Assembly: GCA_002428995.1 (NCBI GenBank)
Contig: DIYJ01000015.1
Coordinates: 149,613-213,612, forward strand
Direction: 5' to 3'
Origin: Flavobacteriales bacterium UBA6057
GTDB taxonomy: Bacteria; Bacteroidota; Bacteroidia; Flavobacteriales_G; Salibacteraceae
Length of the DNA stretch: 64,000 nucleotides
This document shows, in pieces, positions 26,926 through 35,261 of the stretch. The notes beneath the pieces were generated by a model that searched no databases, was not told the DNA's origin, and worked only from the letters and a program-made list of their open reading frames with translations. Position numbers and translations under genes: made by a program. Position 1 is the stretch's first letter. Every line of letters begins with the position of its first letter.

Positions 26926-29900
26926 ATGAAGAGATCTCCTTTTCAACCCTTATTCAGGATAAAGTGCGGTTACTTGCTACCAAAGCTTCTGTTCCTGTTG
27001 CTTCTGGTGTTGTTGCTGCCGCTGTTGAAAGCCGGTGCTCAGCAGGATCATAAAATAGACAGCATCAAAGGTGAATTGGAGGTGTTGAGGGATACGCATC
27101 GCATAAGACCTCTTTTGCAGCTCGGAAGGCTACAGAGGGACGTTGAGCCTAAAGAGGGTCTCGGTACGTTTGAAAAGGCGCTGGAGCTGTCAAGGGAACA
27201 TAGGTATTTATGGGGGGAGGCTTCCTCTTTGTATGGTTTTGCAAGAGTGAACTGGAAACTCGGTGAGTACGAGGAATCACTTTCTTACATCACCACAGCG
27301 CTGAAATTAGTTTCCGAAGATCAATCCCCATTGTTGTATACTAAATGCCTGGCACACAGTGCAAATATGCATCGGCTGTTAGGGCATAGGGACTCTGCGC
27401 TGGTCTTCATAGACAGAGGCATTGAAATGGCGAGGCGCTTCAATTTTTACCGAACGCATTCCAACCTGTCACACATCAGGGGACTTGTTTATTTCAGTGA
27501 TGGAGATTTTGAAGCGGCAAGAAAGAGCTTTGACGAAGCTGTAAGGCTGCTGCTCACGGATGATCCCAAAAACGACATCAGTAAAATTCAGCTGGATCTT
27601 GCCAGGTTCCATATGGAGAAAGGAATGGTGGACTCCTGTCTTTATGTTTATAAGAAGGCCCTACAGAGTCTGAAGCACGGAAAAAAACCCTCGCGCGTGG
27701 CTTTGATAAAACTGAACATTGGTCTGGTTCAAATGATCCAGGGAGACATGGACAGTTGCAAACTTTATTTTGAAAGTGCACTTGAGCTTGCATCACAATT
27801 GGACGATTTCTGGTTGAAGAAATCATCGCATTATGCCCTTTATGAGATGTACAAGCGACTGGGTTCATTTGAAAAAGCCATTTATCATATCAGCGAAGCA
27901 GTGGCATTGGCCAGATCATCGGGCGACATGGAGGAGGTTCAGTCGCTCCAGTTTCATCTCGCAATCATTTATCAAAAGCAAGATAAACTGGCACTTGCCC
28001 TGCCGTTGCTTCTTGAAGGGGCTGAAATTTGTGATACGCTCTCACTAGGGCCCGAACAGGCAAAGTTTAAGCGGGTCCTCTCCGGGATCTACCATAGGAT
28101 GCACTACCTGGATGAGGCTTTGGAATATGGAAGGGAGGCCCTGAGACTGGAATCCATCAATAACTCGCCTGTTCGCATAGCGCTCTCCAATATCACCCTG
28201 GGATATGTGTTGACCAAGCTGGAAGCGTTTGATGAAGCTGAAAGCGCTTTCAAAGAGGCGAAGAGACTGAGTGAAGAAGTAAAGAGTGTCGAGAATCAAC
28301 TCGCTTCGCTTCATGGGTTGATAGGCGTGTGTTTAAAGCAGTCAAAATTGGCATCGGCCAACCATTACCTCGACTCTGCGCTTGCATTTGGAGAAGAAGT
28401 GGTGGATAAACATCCCTACTATGCCCATCTCAGAAGTGCGCAGGGAAGGCTGCTTATTAAACAAGGGCGATACAAGAAGGCTATCCAAGCGTTTCATAGG
28501 GCTTTGAATCTCAATGAAGGAACAAGCAAGAAGACCATTAGTCTGGAGTGCTACACGGGTTTGGCCAGAGCTTATGAGCAATTAGGAGATTACCGCCAAT
28601 CCCTGCTTTTCCGAAAGAAGCAGATGGGGATTGACAGTATTTTAAATGATAAGGCGCGTTTATTTCAAATCGCTCATATGCAGGCAGAGTTTGAGGACGA
28701 GCGAAAGCAATCGGAGATCAAATTATTGAAAGAAAAGAATGCTTTGGCTTCGGTCACTCTTACCAACCAACAGGCTAGCCTGGATAAACAGCGGCAGACT
28801 ACGGTATTTATCCTGCTTGGATGCTTGTTGTTGTTGAGCACCGGACTGCTGTTGTTCAACGGCTACCGGCTCAAACAAAAAAACAACAAACTGCTCCTGG
28901 CCTCAAGGCAGACAGAGCTGGAGCACGAGCAGGAACGCACCAAACAACATCTGGAGCAGGCAAAGTTCAAAGCCGATTTTCTCACTTCCGTTTCTCATGA
29001 GCTCAGAACTCCGTTGACCCTCATTCTCGGGCCGCTTGAAAAGCTGTTGAGCAAAGACCACCTGGAGCATCGTACAGACTTGCAGCGAATCAACCAGAGC
29101 GCAACCCGACTGCTTGAATTGGTCAATGAAACGTTGGATCTATCAAAGCTGGAAAGTGGGTATTTGCCCTTGCGCCCAACGAGTCAGCCCATCGGGGCGG
29201 CAGTCAGGAAGATTGCTCAAACATTTGCTCCACTGGCAGAAAGGAATGCAGTTGAATTGAAAGTTGATGATCATTCTGAGGGCTTGAGTGTCGATTTTGA
29301 CGAAGAAAAAATGGAGAAGGTGCTGACAAATCTGCTCCAAAATGCCTTCACGCATACGAAGCCTGGAGCGGATATTGCCATCGTCATCGATCCTCCCTCG
29401 GAGAATGATGTCACCATCCATGTGAAGGATTCAGGCAAAGGAATCGCGCCTGAACATCTACCACGATTGTTTGATCGCTTCTATCAAGCGGATGCTAAGG
29501 CTGCTACAGGTACGGGCATTGGGTTAGCCTTGACAAAACAGCTCATAGAACTGCATAGAGGCACTATTTCGGTGACGAGCAAGCCTGGTATCGGCAGCAC
29601 ATTTGACATCACAATTCCGCTGCAACAAGAAGCCACGGTACAGCCATCCATTCAAACCAATGGTGTTGAGCTTGAACACCTAAAAAAGATGGAGCCGTCA
29701 GAAGCTGTTGCTGAGTCCGGGAAAACCATCCTCATCATCGAAGACAACGAAGAGGTGAGGGAATACCTGAATGAACTGCTCAGTCCAATCTATAGAACAC
29801 TCCTGGCGGAAGATGGGGATGCCGGTATCCGAATTGCCGAAACGCACAGCCCTGATTTAGTTGTTAGTGATATTATGATGCCGGGCAAAGATGGCCTTGA

Positions 29901-30501
29901 GCTGACGGCTCATCTGAAGCAACACTTTCCTACGAGTCATATTCCCATTGTATTGTTAACCGCAAAGGCATCTCTGGATCATCGGCTGGAAGGGCTCAAA
30001 ACCGGGGCTGATGACTACCTGTCCAAGCCGTTTCACTCAAAGGAATTGCTGCAGCGTTGTCAGAATTTGTTGGAGCAGCGTGACAGGCTTCGCGTTGTCT
30101 TCTCTAAGGATCCCTGGATTGCTCCCAGCCAAATGGCAGCGACTGACTTGGACAAGGAATTTCTTCAGAAAGCCGTGGCCATAGTGGAAAGTCACCTGGA
30201 CGATCCAGAGCTAACGGTAGAAGATTTCTGCAAGCAGCTGGCTTACAATCGTTCGGGGGTGTACCTAAAGCTAAAGGCGTTAACAGGAGAAAACACCTCT
30301 CATTTTATCAAGACTGTCAGACTCCGAAAAGCGGCCGAGCTGATTCAAAGTACCAATCACGGTATGACTGAAATTGCCACGATGGTGGGTTTTAGAACCC
30401 GACAAACCTTCAACAAGGCCTTCAGGGAGCAGTTTCATACTACTCCAACAGAATACAGAAAGAATCGAAGAAGCAAAGACCGTGTTGCAGGATTGATTTG
30501 A
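26926..30501 (+). CDS. Hybrid two-component regulator: TPR sensor, histidine kinase, receiver, AraC-type HTH
   Basis: A 1191-residue one-protein two-component system. The start at 26926 (MKRSPFQPLF) places a membrane segment at about 15-35 (LLFLLLLVLLLPLL). Residues about 45-600 are TPR helices, presumably periplasmic, followed by a second membrane segment (about 625-645, TVFILLGCLLLLSTGLLLF). The cytoplasmic part has HisKA with SVSHELRTP (His about 690), HATPase with NLLQNAFTHTK and TGTGIGLALT, and a receiver with phospho-acceptor Asp in DIMMPGKDG (about 982). A C-terminal AraC helix-turn-helix (about 1075-1185, ITxVGF-like IATMVGFRTRQTFNKAFRE) ends it. Such hybrid regulators usually control neighbouring genes; here the neighbour is the divergent RHS operon. 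Typical polysaccharide-locus hybrids carry a beta-propeller sensor instead of TPRs. Confidence 0.93.
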   Translation: MKRSPFQPLFRIKCGYLLPKLLFLLLLVLLLPLLKAGAQQDHKIDSIKGELEVLRDTHRIRPLLQLGRLQRDVEPKEGLGTFEKALELSREHRYLWGEASSLYGFARVNWKLGEYEESLSYITTALKLVSEDQSPLLYTKCLAHSANMHRLLGHRDSALVFIDRGIEMARRFNFYRTHSNLSHIRGLVYFSDGDFEAARKSFDEAVRLLLTDDPKNDISKIQLDLARFHMEKGMVDSCLYVYKKALQSLKHGKKPSRVALIKLNIGLVQMIQGDMDSCKLYFESALELASQLDDFWLKKSSHYALYEMYKRLGSFEKAIYHISEAVALARSSGDMEEVQSLQFHLAIIYQKQDKLALALPLLLEGAEICDTLSLGPEQAKFKRVLSGIYHRMHYLDEALEYGREALRLESINNSPVRIALSNITLGYVLTKLEAFDEAESAFKEAKRLSEEVKSVENQLASLHGLIGVCLKQSKLASANHYLDSALAFGEEVVDKHPYYAHLRSAQGRLLIKQGRYKKAIQAFHRALNLNEGTSKKTISLECYTGLARAYEQLGDYRQSLLFRKKQMGIDSILNDKARLFQIAHMQAEFEDERKQSEIKLLKEKNALASVTLTNQQASLDKQRQTTVFILLGCLLLLSTGLLLFNGYRLKQKNNKLLLASRQTELEHEQERTKQHLEQAKFKADFLTSVSHELRTPLTLILGPLEKLLSKDHLEHRTDLQRINQSATRLLELVNETLDLSKLESGYLPLRPTSQPIGAAVRKIAQTFAPLAERNAVELKVDDHSEGLSVDFDEEKMEKVLTNLLQNAFTHTKPGADIAIVIDPPSENDVTIHVKDSGKGIAPEHLPRLFDRFYQADAKAATGTGIGLALTKQLIELHRGTISVTSKPGIGSTFDITIPLQQEATVQPSIQTNGVELEHLKKMEPSEAVAESGKTILIIEDNEEVREYLNELLSPIYRTLLAEDGDAGIRIAETHSPDLVVSDIMMPGKDGLELTAHLKQHFPTSHIPIVLLTAKASLDHRLEGLKTGADDYLSKPFHSKELLQRCQNLLEQRDRLRVVFSKDPWIAPSQMAATDLDKEFLQKAVAIVESHLDDPELTVEDFCKQLAYNRSGVYLKLKALTGENTSHFIKTVRLRKAAELIQSTNHGMTEIATMVGFRTRQTFNKAFREQFHTTPTEYRKNRRSKDRVAGLI

Positions 30502-30553
30502 CCTTCATGCTCGAATCTTTTGTCTTGGCCAATCGTGGTGTATTTTCGACACT

Positions 30554-32302
30554 ATGAGCCGAAGGCTGATTTTCCCGTTTCTATCATTTTGTTTCCTGGT
30601 GAATCTTGCTGTTACCGCACAGGAATCTGAAGTGCTGATGCTCGAAGCAACCATTGTTGACTTTGAGACGAGCGAGCCGCTGCCTTACGTCACGGTTTAC
30701 AACCTTGGGAATGGAACGGGAACGGTCTCTAACAACGAAGGCTTTTTCAGGCTTGCGGGCGTTTCAACCGAGGATACGGTTCGTTTCTCCTTTGTAGGCT
30801 ACACCACCCTGAAGCTTTCCGGCAGTGAACTTCAGAGGAGCAATCGGACACTGAAATTGGAACGAAAGCCTGCCATGCTCTCAGAGTTTACGCTGCTGGG
30901 AGATTGGTCGGTACTGTACAAGCTCATCCAGCGTGCGCGCAAAGCGCAGACCTATCGCAAGCAAAGCGCCAAGACTTACTTCTCGCTGGAATCGTTTGCG
31001 AATGATCAGCGGGTAGAGCTTTTAGAGTGTTACTACAACGGTCATTTTGCGGGTTATGACATTCAGAAACTGGAGTTGAAAAACGGCCGCATTGCGCTGG
31101 CAGAGTTTGGCAATCGCTTTTTCGTGTCTACCGAGAGTTCTAAGGCGATCTACTCTCACGAACTGTTTGGGGACAATCCTTACTTCCCTGCAAGTCCCTT
31201 CCAGTTAACCAAAGGCCGCCTGAAAAAAGACTACGACCTGCGCTTGCTGAGCAAGTACAAGGACGAACAGGATAACCTAATTTTTGTCATCGATTTCACA
31301 CCGCGGGACTCTACGGATGATCTGTTTAGCGGCCAGGTTTGGATCGATTCGCTGACTGCGGATATCTACAAGGTGAACCTTCAAAAACGCAGTGCGAAGA
31401 ATCATCCGTTTCTACCTATGGGTAATGTGAAGCGACTGGATCGCATTGATCTGGACATCACCAAGAACTTCAAACCCGCGGACAAAGGGATGATCTTTGA
31501 ATCGGTGAATTTCGACTACAGTGTGCATTACACGACCAACAAAAGCGAAAAGCTTGTGACAGATACACGCGCGGTACTCATAGGATACAACTCTGAAGAG
31601 CTCTTTCGCCTACCCCAATTTGATTTTATCGATGCTCGCTACGGTGATTATGTGAAGATCAATGCGGCACCGTACAATGCCTTTTTCTGGGAGAATATGA
31701 ATGAGTTTGCGGACGACAGTCGTGCAGAGAAGAATCAGCTCTTCTTACCCGGGAATTCGGCACTTACCGATCGTGACATGTTTGGAGACAATGAATTCTT
31801 TGTGGGTGGTGTTCTGCAGCAACCTTATGTCCATTGGAATGGGGATCCTGTTTTTTTGGCGGGTGGCGGGGCGATCAAAACACCTCGGGAAGAATGGCAG
31901 GGAACGCTGCCTTCTGAGCGCTATGCGTTGACGGTGAAGTACTACCTGGATATCAATAGCTTTGATAATGAACTCCATTTCCTTTCGGCCAATGTGTTGG
32001 ATCCGTTTGAGACTTACTACGACTACAAGATGAATCCGGTGGATCACATGTTTGTCAACATGTATTTCGACCTTTTTGAAATCCACTACCGTGAAATGGT
32101 GAAGGCTCTGGAGCGCTGCGATTGTGACGAAAGCCGCATGGAAGAGATCTTTGACGAATACACCGAAAAAGCGAAAGAGCAAGGCAAGCTCTTCAGGTAT
32201 GAGGTGAACCGCGGAAAGAATTGGGGGCAGATGGAAAAGTGGGATCGTCACATTTTTGATGTGTTGCAGATTAGCAACATCGAGCGATTTCAAGGAAAAT
32301 AG
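30554..32302 (+). CDS. Carboxypeptidase-regulatory-like (CarboxypepD_reg) exported protein
   Basis: The 582-residue product has a signal peptide (MSRRLIFPFLSFCFLVNLAVTA, then QE). It is followed by a CarboxypepD_reg-like beta-sandwich (about 28-105: EATIVDFETSEPLPYVTVYN, GTVSNNEGFFRL, FVGY), a domain common at the N-terminus of outer-membrane proteins of Bacteroidota. The remaining 470 residues (LLGDWSVLYKLIQRARKAQ onward) are of unknown function, with the CDCDES pair near residue 518. No TonB-dependent receptor plug or barrel is seen. It starts 52 bp after the hybrid regulator, and TATTTTCG at 30541-30548 may be a -7 element, so it could have its own promoter with a very short leader. Confidence 0.75.
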   Translation: MSRRLIFPFLSFCFLVNLAVTAQESEVLMLEATIVDFETSEPLPYVTVYNLGNGTGTVSNNEGFFRLAGVSTEDTVRFSFVGYTTLKLSGSELQRSNRTLKLERKPAMLSEFTLLGDWSVLYKLIQRARKAQTYRKQSAKTYFSLESFANDQRVELLECYYNGHFAGYDIQKLELKNGRIALAEFGNRFFVSTESSKAIYSHELFGDNPYFPASPFQLTKGRLKKDYDLRLLSKYKDEQDNLIFVIDFTPRDSTDDLFSGQVWIDSLTADIYKVNLQKRSAKNHPFLPMGNVKRLDRIDLDITKNFKPADKGMIFESVNFDYSVHYTTNKSEKLVTDTRAVLIGYNSEELFRLPQFDFIDARYGDYVKINAAPYNAFFWENMNEFADDSRAEKNQLFLPGNSALTDRDMFGDNEFFVGGVLQQPYVHWNGDPVFLAGGGAIKTPREEWQGTLPSERYALTVKYYLDINSFDNELHFLSANVLDPFETYYDYKMNPVDHMFVNMYFDLFEIHYREMVKALERCDCDESRMEEIFDEYTEKAKEQGKLFRYEVNRGKNWGQMEKWDRHIFDVLQISNIERFQGK

Positions 32303-32489
32303 TCTCATTGCATATCCAGCGTGATACGGGAAAGGCGAGTGAGATAGAGTCGACCTCCACACATACATCTCATTTCTTATCTGTATCAAGGTTTAGAGTC
32401 ACCTGGATCAATGAAGATGCATGAATGTGGAGTGCAAATAACTATTGAGCTTGGGCGCTAGCTCGATGCTGGAAAGTGTTTTGCGTAGC

Positions 32490-33488
32490 TTATTCTGCAG
32501 TTGCCGTAAAAACAGAACTGCCTATAAGTAAGTTGGGATTAATCTGTGGGTCTGATGCTATGCAAAGGAAGGACTCGACTCTAATGATACAGTCTCGCTT
32601 GTACCAACCTGTGAGATCCGAAGATATGTAGTCAAAGTCCCAAACTGGTTTGTCCTTCAAGTTTGAACATCGCAGCAGGCATAAGCCTTGAAATCCATTT
32701 GCCGAACCATCATAGAGTATAGATTCTTCCTCATGACCTGCGTTAGTATAAGTTGTTTCGGTAATATTCACTCGTATCAAAACCCCATAATGATTAACGT
32801 TGGAACCAGACTCAGATACGAGATCAACGAGCCGGGAACCATATATCCTTATTGGAAGCCGGTTCGCTTTTGGTTTATTCAGAATTTCAATGTCTGCTCT
32901 AACTTTGGAGAAACGGTCATTCACGTTTTGATTTTCGGAATACAAAATTGCAGGGTCAAACCGAGTGGAATCTTTGTAGTTAATCAGCTTTTTTTTCGCC
33001 ATGTCCAGCTCTTCTTGCTTAATTCTTAGCTCGATCCTCAGGCTGTCCGCGATCTTAGCTTGATCAGACGATAGTTCTATCACCTGGCCACCATCCTTCT
33101 TTCTTTTGACTCGAAGCTTTTGTCGAACCTTTTCCAATTCTCTAATGACAGAATCCCGCTGATGATTGGCCTGAATCACCTCTTGCATAAGGACTAGCTT
33201 TTCTTTGTAAGATCTAATGGTGTCTTCAGAAGCTTTGGCCTGAATGACGGTGTTCTCAATTTCCCTTTTTTGAGCCCAGAGACTATCGCTGAGTGCCCTA
33301 AACCCATTCGTATCCAGAGCAAGTTGCTGAATCATCTCTTCGTTCTGTTGTATTTGGTGCGCGGCAGCCTCTACCTCATCGGTGTATCCATAAATCAATA
33401 CGGCCGAAACGAGAAAAACCATCAAGACCGCTCCGGCTACCATTACCGAAACAGAATACGATTTTCGGTATGAATCAATCTCCGTCAT
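32490..33488 (-). CDS. Membrane-anchored coiled-coil protein of unknown function
   Basis: I do not recognise this 332-residue protein. It has a short cytoplasmic N-terminus, one membrane segment (about 14-34, SVMVAGAVLMVFLVSAVLIY) and a long charged coiled coil (about 36-185, rich in Gln, Glu and Lys, e.g. ELEKVRQKLRVKRKKDGG). A C-terminal beta-rich domain follows (about 205-332, including IRIYGSRLVDLV and VWDFDYISSDLTGWYKRDC). The topology suggests a periplasmic or cell-surface C-terminal domain held away from the membrane by the coiled coil. Its ATG lies 14 bp inside the end of the upstream membrane gene, so the two are coupled. The pair appears somewhat more AT-rich than flanking genes, hinting at acquisition. 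A shorter start is not evident. Confidence 0.65.
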   Translation of the reverse strand: MTEIDSYRKSYSVSVMVAGAVLMVFLVSAVLIYGYTDEVEAAAHQIQQNEEMIQQLALDTNGFRALSDSLWAQKREIENTVIQAKASEDTIRSYKEKLVLMQEVIQANHQRDSVIRELEKVRQKLRVKRKKDGGQVIELSSDQAKIADSLRIELRIKQEELDMAKKKLINYKDSTRFDPAILYSENQNVNDRFSKVRADIEILNKPKANRLPIRIYGSRLVDLVSESGSNVNHYGVLIRVNITETTYTNAGHEEESILYDGSANGFQGLCLLRCSNLKDKPVWDFDYISSDLTGWYKRDCIIRVESFLCIASDPQINPNLLIGSSVFTATAE

Positions 33489-34047
33489 CTGGGTTGCGTT
33501 TGAAGCGCGAGAAAACCTTAGTGTAAAATCCTTCAGTATGTCTTATTACCAGTGCTTCGGCTTTGCGTAAATCCTTCTTTAGTAACTTCAGCTCGTCTTG
33601 GATTTCCTTGTTACGATATGGCAGCTCGGATTCGTCACCGACTTTGCATCTCTCAATGATTTGATCAAGTAGCCAGTAGCACTTCAGATATACCCTCAGG
33701 TAATAGGTGTTTCGCTTATGTATTGTCCAAATGAAGATCAGTACAGATCCGGGTGCGAAAGGCAACAGAGCCTTCGTCTTGGTGTCTATGCTGTTAGTGT
33801 TTATTTCCCAAGGAAGTTCAACCATAAGAGAGAGAAGGTAGCAGGCAATAAATGAAATGCACAAAAAGAGAGGTGAAATCAAGAAGATCCTAAGGGCAGT
33901 TCGCATCTTCAACCGTGATCTTATTTCACTATTGAATTCAGTTTGACGCTGCGAATAGTGCTTGATGTCAGCCGCCCAAAAACCTGGACTGGAATCAGGT
34001 TTGGTGGTTTCTGTTTGATCAATCTGCAGTTGTAGGATTTTGCTCAT
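33475..34047 (-). CDS. Two-transmembrane protein of unknown function
   Basis: A 190-residue protein with two hydrophobic segments (about 50-75, ALRIFLISPLFLCISFIACY, and about 93-107, LPFAPGSVLIFIWTI). They are flanked by a cytoplasmic N-terminal stretch (YSQRQTEFNSEIRSRLKMR) and a helical charged C-terminal domain (about 112-190). The layout is reminiscent of small two-TM SLATT-like effector proteins, but no diagnostic motif is visible and I do not assign it. It heads a two-gene leftward unit with the coiled-coil protein (14 bp overlap). The upstream 130 bp, shared with the divergent paaY-like gene, are strikingly AT-rich and likely contain both promoters. Confidence 0.65.
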   Translation of the reverse strand: MSKILQLQIDQTETTKPDSSPGFWAADIKHYSQRQTEFNSEIRSRLKMRTALRIFLISPLFLCISFIACYLLSLMVELPWEINTNSIDTKTKALLPFAPGSVLIFIWTIHKRNTYYLRVYLKCYWLLDQIIERCKVGDESELPYRNKEIQDELKLLKKDLRKAEALVIRHTEGFYTKVFSRFKRNPDDGD

Positions 34048-34177
34048 TTAATTAACACCAAGTTGTTCAAAAATAACAATTAAGTATAGATATAAAATAC
34101 TTAAAACGTTAGTTTTTAATGTGTCGGAATTCAAATGAGTAAGCAGTCATATATGGCCGCTATTCCCATATTTGGTC

Positions 34178-34765
34178 ATGATCTATGAATTTGAGGGCTA
34201 TAAACCTGTCATCCACGAGAGCGCTTTCATCCATCCGCAGGCGGCTGTCACTGGGAATGTATTCATTGGGAAAAACGTTTACATCGGCCCTGGAGCAGCT
34301 ATTCGCGGTGACTGGGGAAAGATTGTGATCGAAGACGGTTGTAATGTGCAGGAGAATTGCACCATCCATATGTTTCCCGGTGTTGAAATACGCCTGCATG
34401 AAGGGGCGCATGTGGGACATGGAGCCATTGTTCATGGTGCCACGCTCGGCCGCAATTGCCTGATTGGGATGAATGCTGTGTTGATGGATGAGGTGGTGAT
34501 CGGAGATGAGTGCATCGTGGGTGCTCTCTGTTTTGTACCGGCCAAAACACAAATCCCTCCTCGCAAGGTGGTGGTCGGGAATCCTGCCAAGATTGTAAAG
34601 GACGTGAGCGATGACATGATTCAGTGGAAGACCAAGGGCACAGAGCTCTATCAGAAATTGCCTTCTGATTGCTACGCTACACTGCGGGAGTGCGAACCCT
34701 TGAGAGAGGTTGAACCCAACCGGCCTGAACAGCAAAAAATCTACGACCTATGGAAAAATCAGTAG
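34178..34765 (+). CDS. paaY: PaaY-like hexapeptide-repeat protein (gamma carbonic anhydrase fold)
   Basis: A 195-residue left-handed beta-helix protein with hexapeptide repeats such as VFIGKNVYIGPGAAIRGDWG and VHGATLGRNCLIGMNAVLMD. The metal-binding histidines are visible in CTIHMF and AHVGHGAIVHG, as in gamma carbonic anhydrases. PaaY relatives are trimeric thioesterases that hydrolyse CoA esters accidentally trapped in the phenylacetate pathway. The nearby paaZ supports that name over a plain carbonic anhydrase. The ATG at 34178 (MIYEFEGY) is preferred to an in-frame TTG six bases upstream. The gene overlaps the following YciI-like gene by 16 bp. Confidence 0.85.
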   Translation: MIYEFEGYKPVIHESAFIHPQAAVTGNVFIGKNVYIGPGAAIRGDWGKIVIEDGCNVQENCTIHMFPGVEIRLHEGAHVGHGAIVHGATLGRNCLIGMNAVLMDEVVIGDECIVGALCFVPAKTQIPPRKVVVGNPAKIVKDVSDDMIQWKTKGTELYQKLPSDCYATLRECEPLREVEPNRPEQQKIYDLWKNQ

Positions 34766-35136
34766 TCCTCGCCCTTGCCCTTTTGTGCCTTTGTGTGGCA
34801 GGAGTGAGCCAGGAGAAAGAAGCGCCACGCGAGTTTGAAATGACCGAGGGCGACACTACGTATACCATGAAGCAGTATGTCTTCTGCCTCTACCTGAGTG
34901 GTGACAATCGCTCACAGTCTGAAGAAGAAGCGCAGGCTTTGCAGGCACAGCACATGAATCATATGAATTCCATGGCTGAAGAAAAGGGCTTGATCGTAGC
35001 TGGACCTTTTGGTGATGAATCCGAAAAGCGAGGCATTCTGGTCTTTGATGTGGCTACTACGGAAGAGGCAGAAGAAGCAATCAGTTCGGATCCTGCTGTG
35101 AAGGCCGGGCGATTGACCTATGAGTGTCACCCCTAG
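34750..35136 (+). CDS. Exported YciI-like (YCII-related) protein
   Basis: The protein has 128 residues. The first 20 (MEKSVVLALALLCLCVAGVS, then QE) form a signal peptide, so it should act outside the cytoplasm. The rest shows the ferredoxin-like YCII pattern: QYVFCLYLSGDNR, MNHMNSMAEEKGLIVAGPFG, RGILVFDVATTEEAEEAISS, and DPAVKAGRLTYECHP. YciI-domain proteins are small alpha/beta-barrel dimers of mostly unknown function; some are dioxygenase- or dehalogenase-associated. Its start lies inside paaY (16 bp overlap), and paaZ follows after 125 bp, so it may be part of the same unit. An exported version within a catabolic operon is unusual. Confidence 0.78.
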   Translation: MEKSVVLALALLCLCVAGVSQEKEAPREFEMTEGDTTYTMKQYVFCLYLSGDNRSQSEEEAQALQAQHMNHMNSMAEEKGLIVAGPFGDESEKRGILVFDVATTEEAEEAISSDPAVKAGRLTYECHP

Positions 35137-35261
35137 TGGGCAGCCAAGGGAACCTGCCTGAAATAGAAAGTCGAGTAAGTATATTCGCGAAAGGCCCGGG
35201 AAGGGTGAGTCGAGAGGCTTGTTCAGGGCACATAAATCACTAGAACACAACATTGCAACAT

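Noticed and set aside
26497..30501. Hybrid regulator and RHS genes as part of a polysaccharide utilisation locus
   Set aside because: No susC/susD-like pair, glycosidase or TonB-dependent receptor was found within the window.
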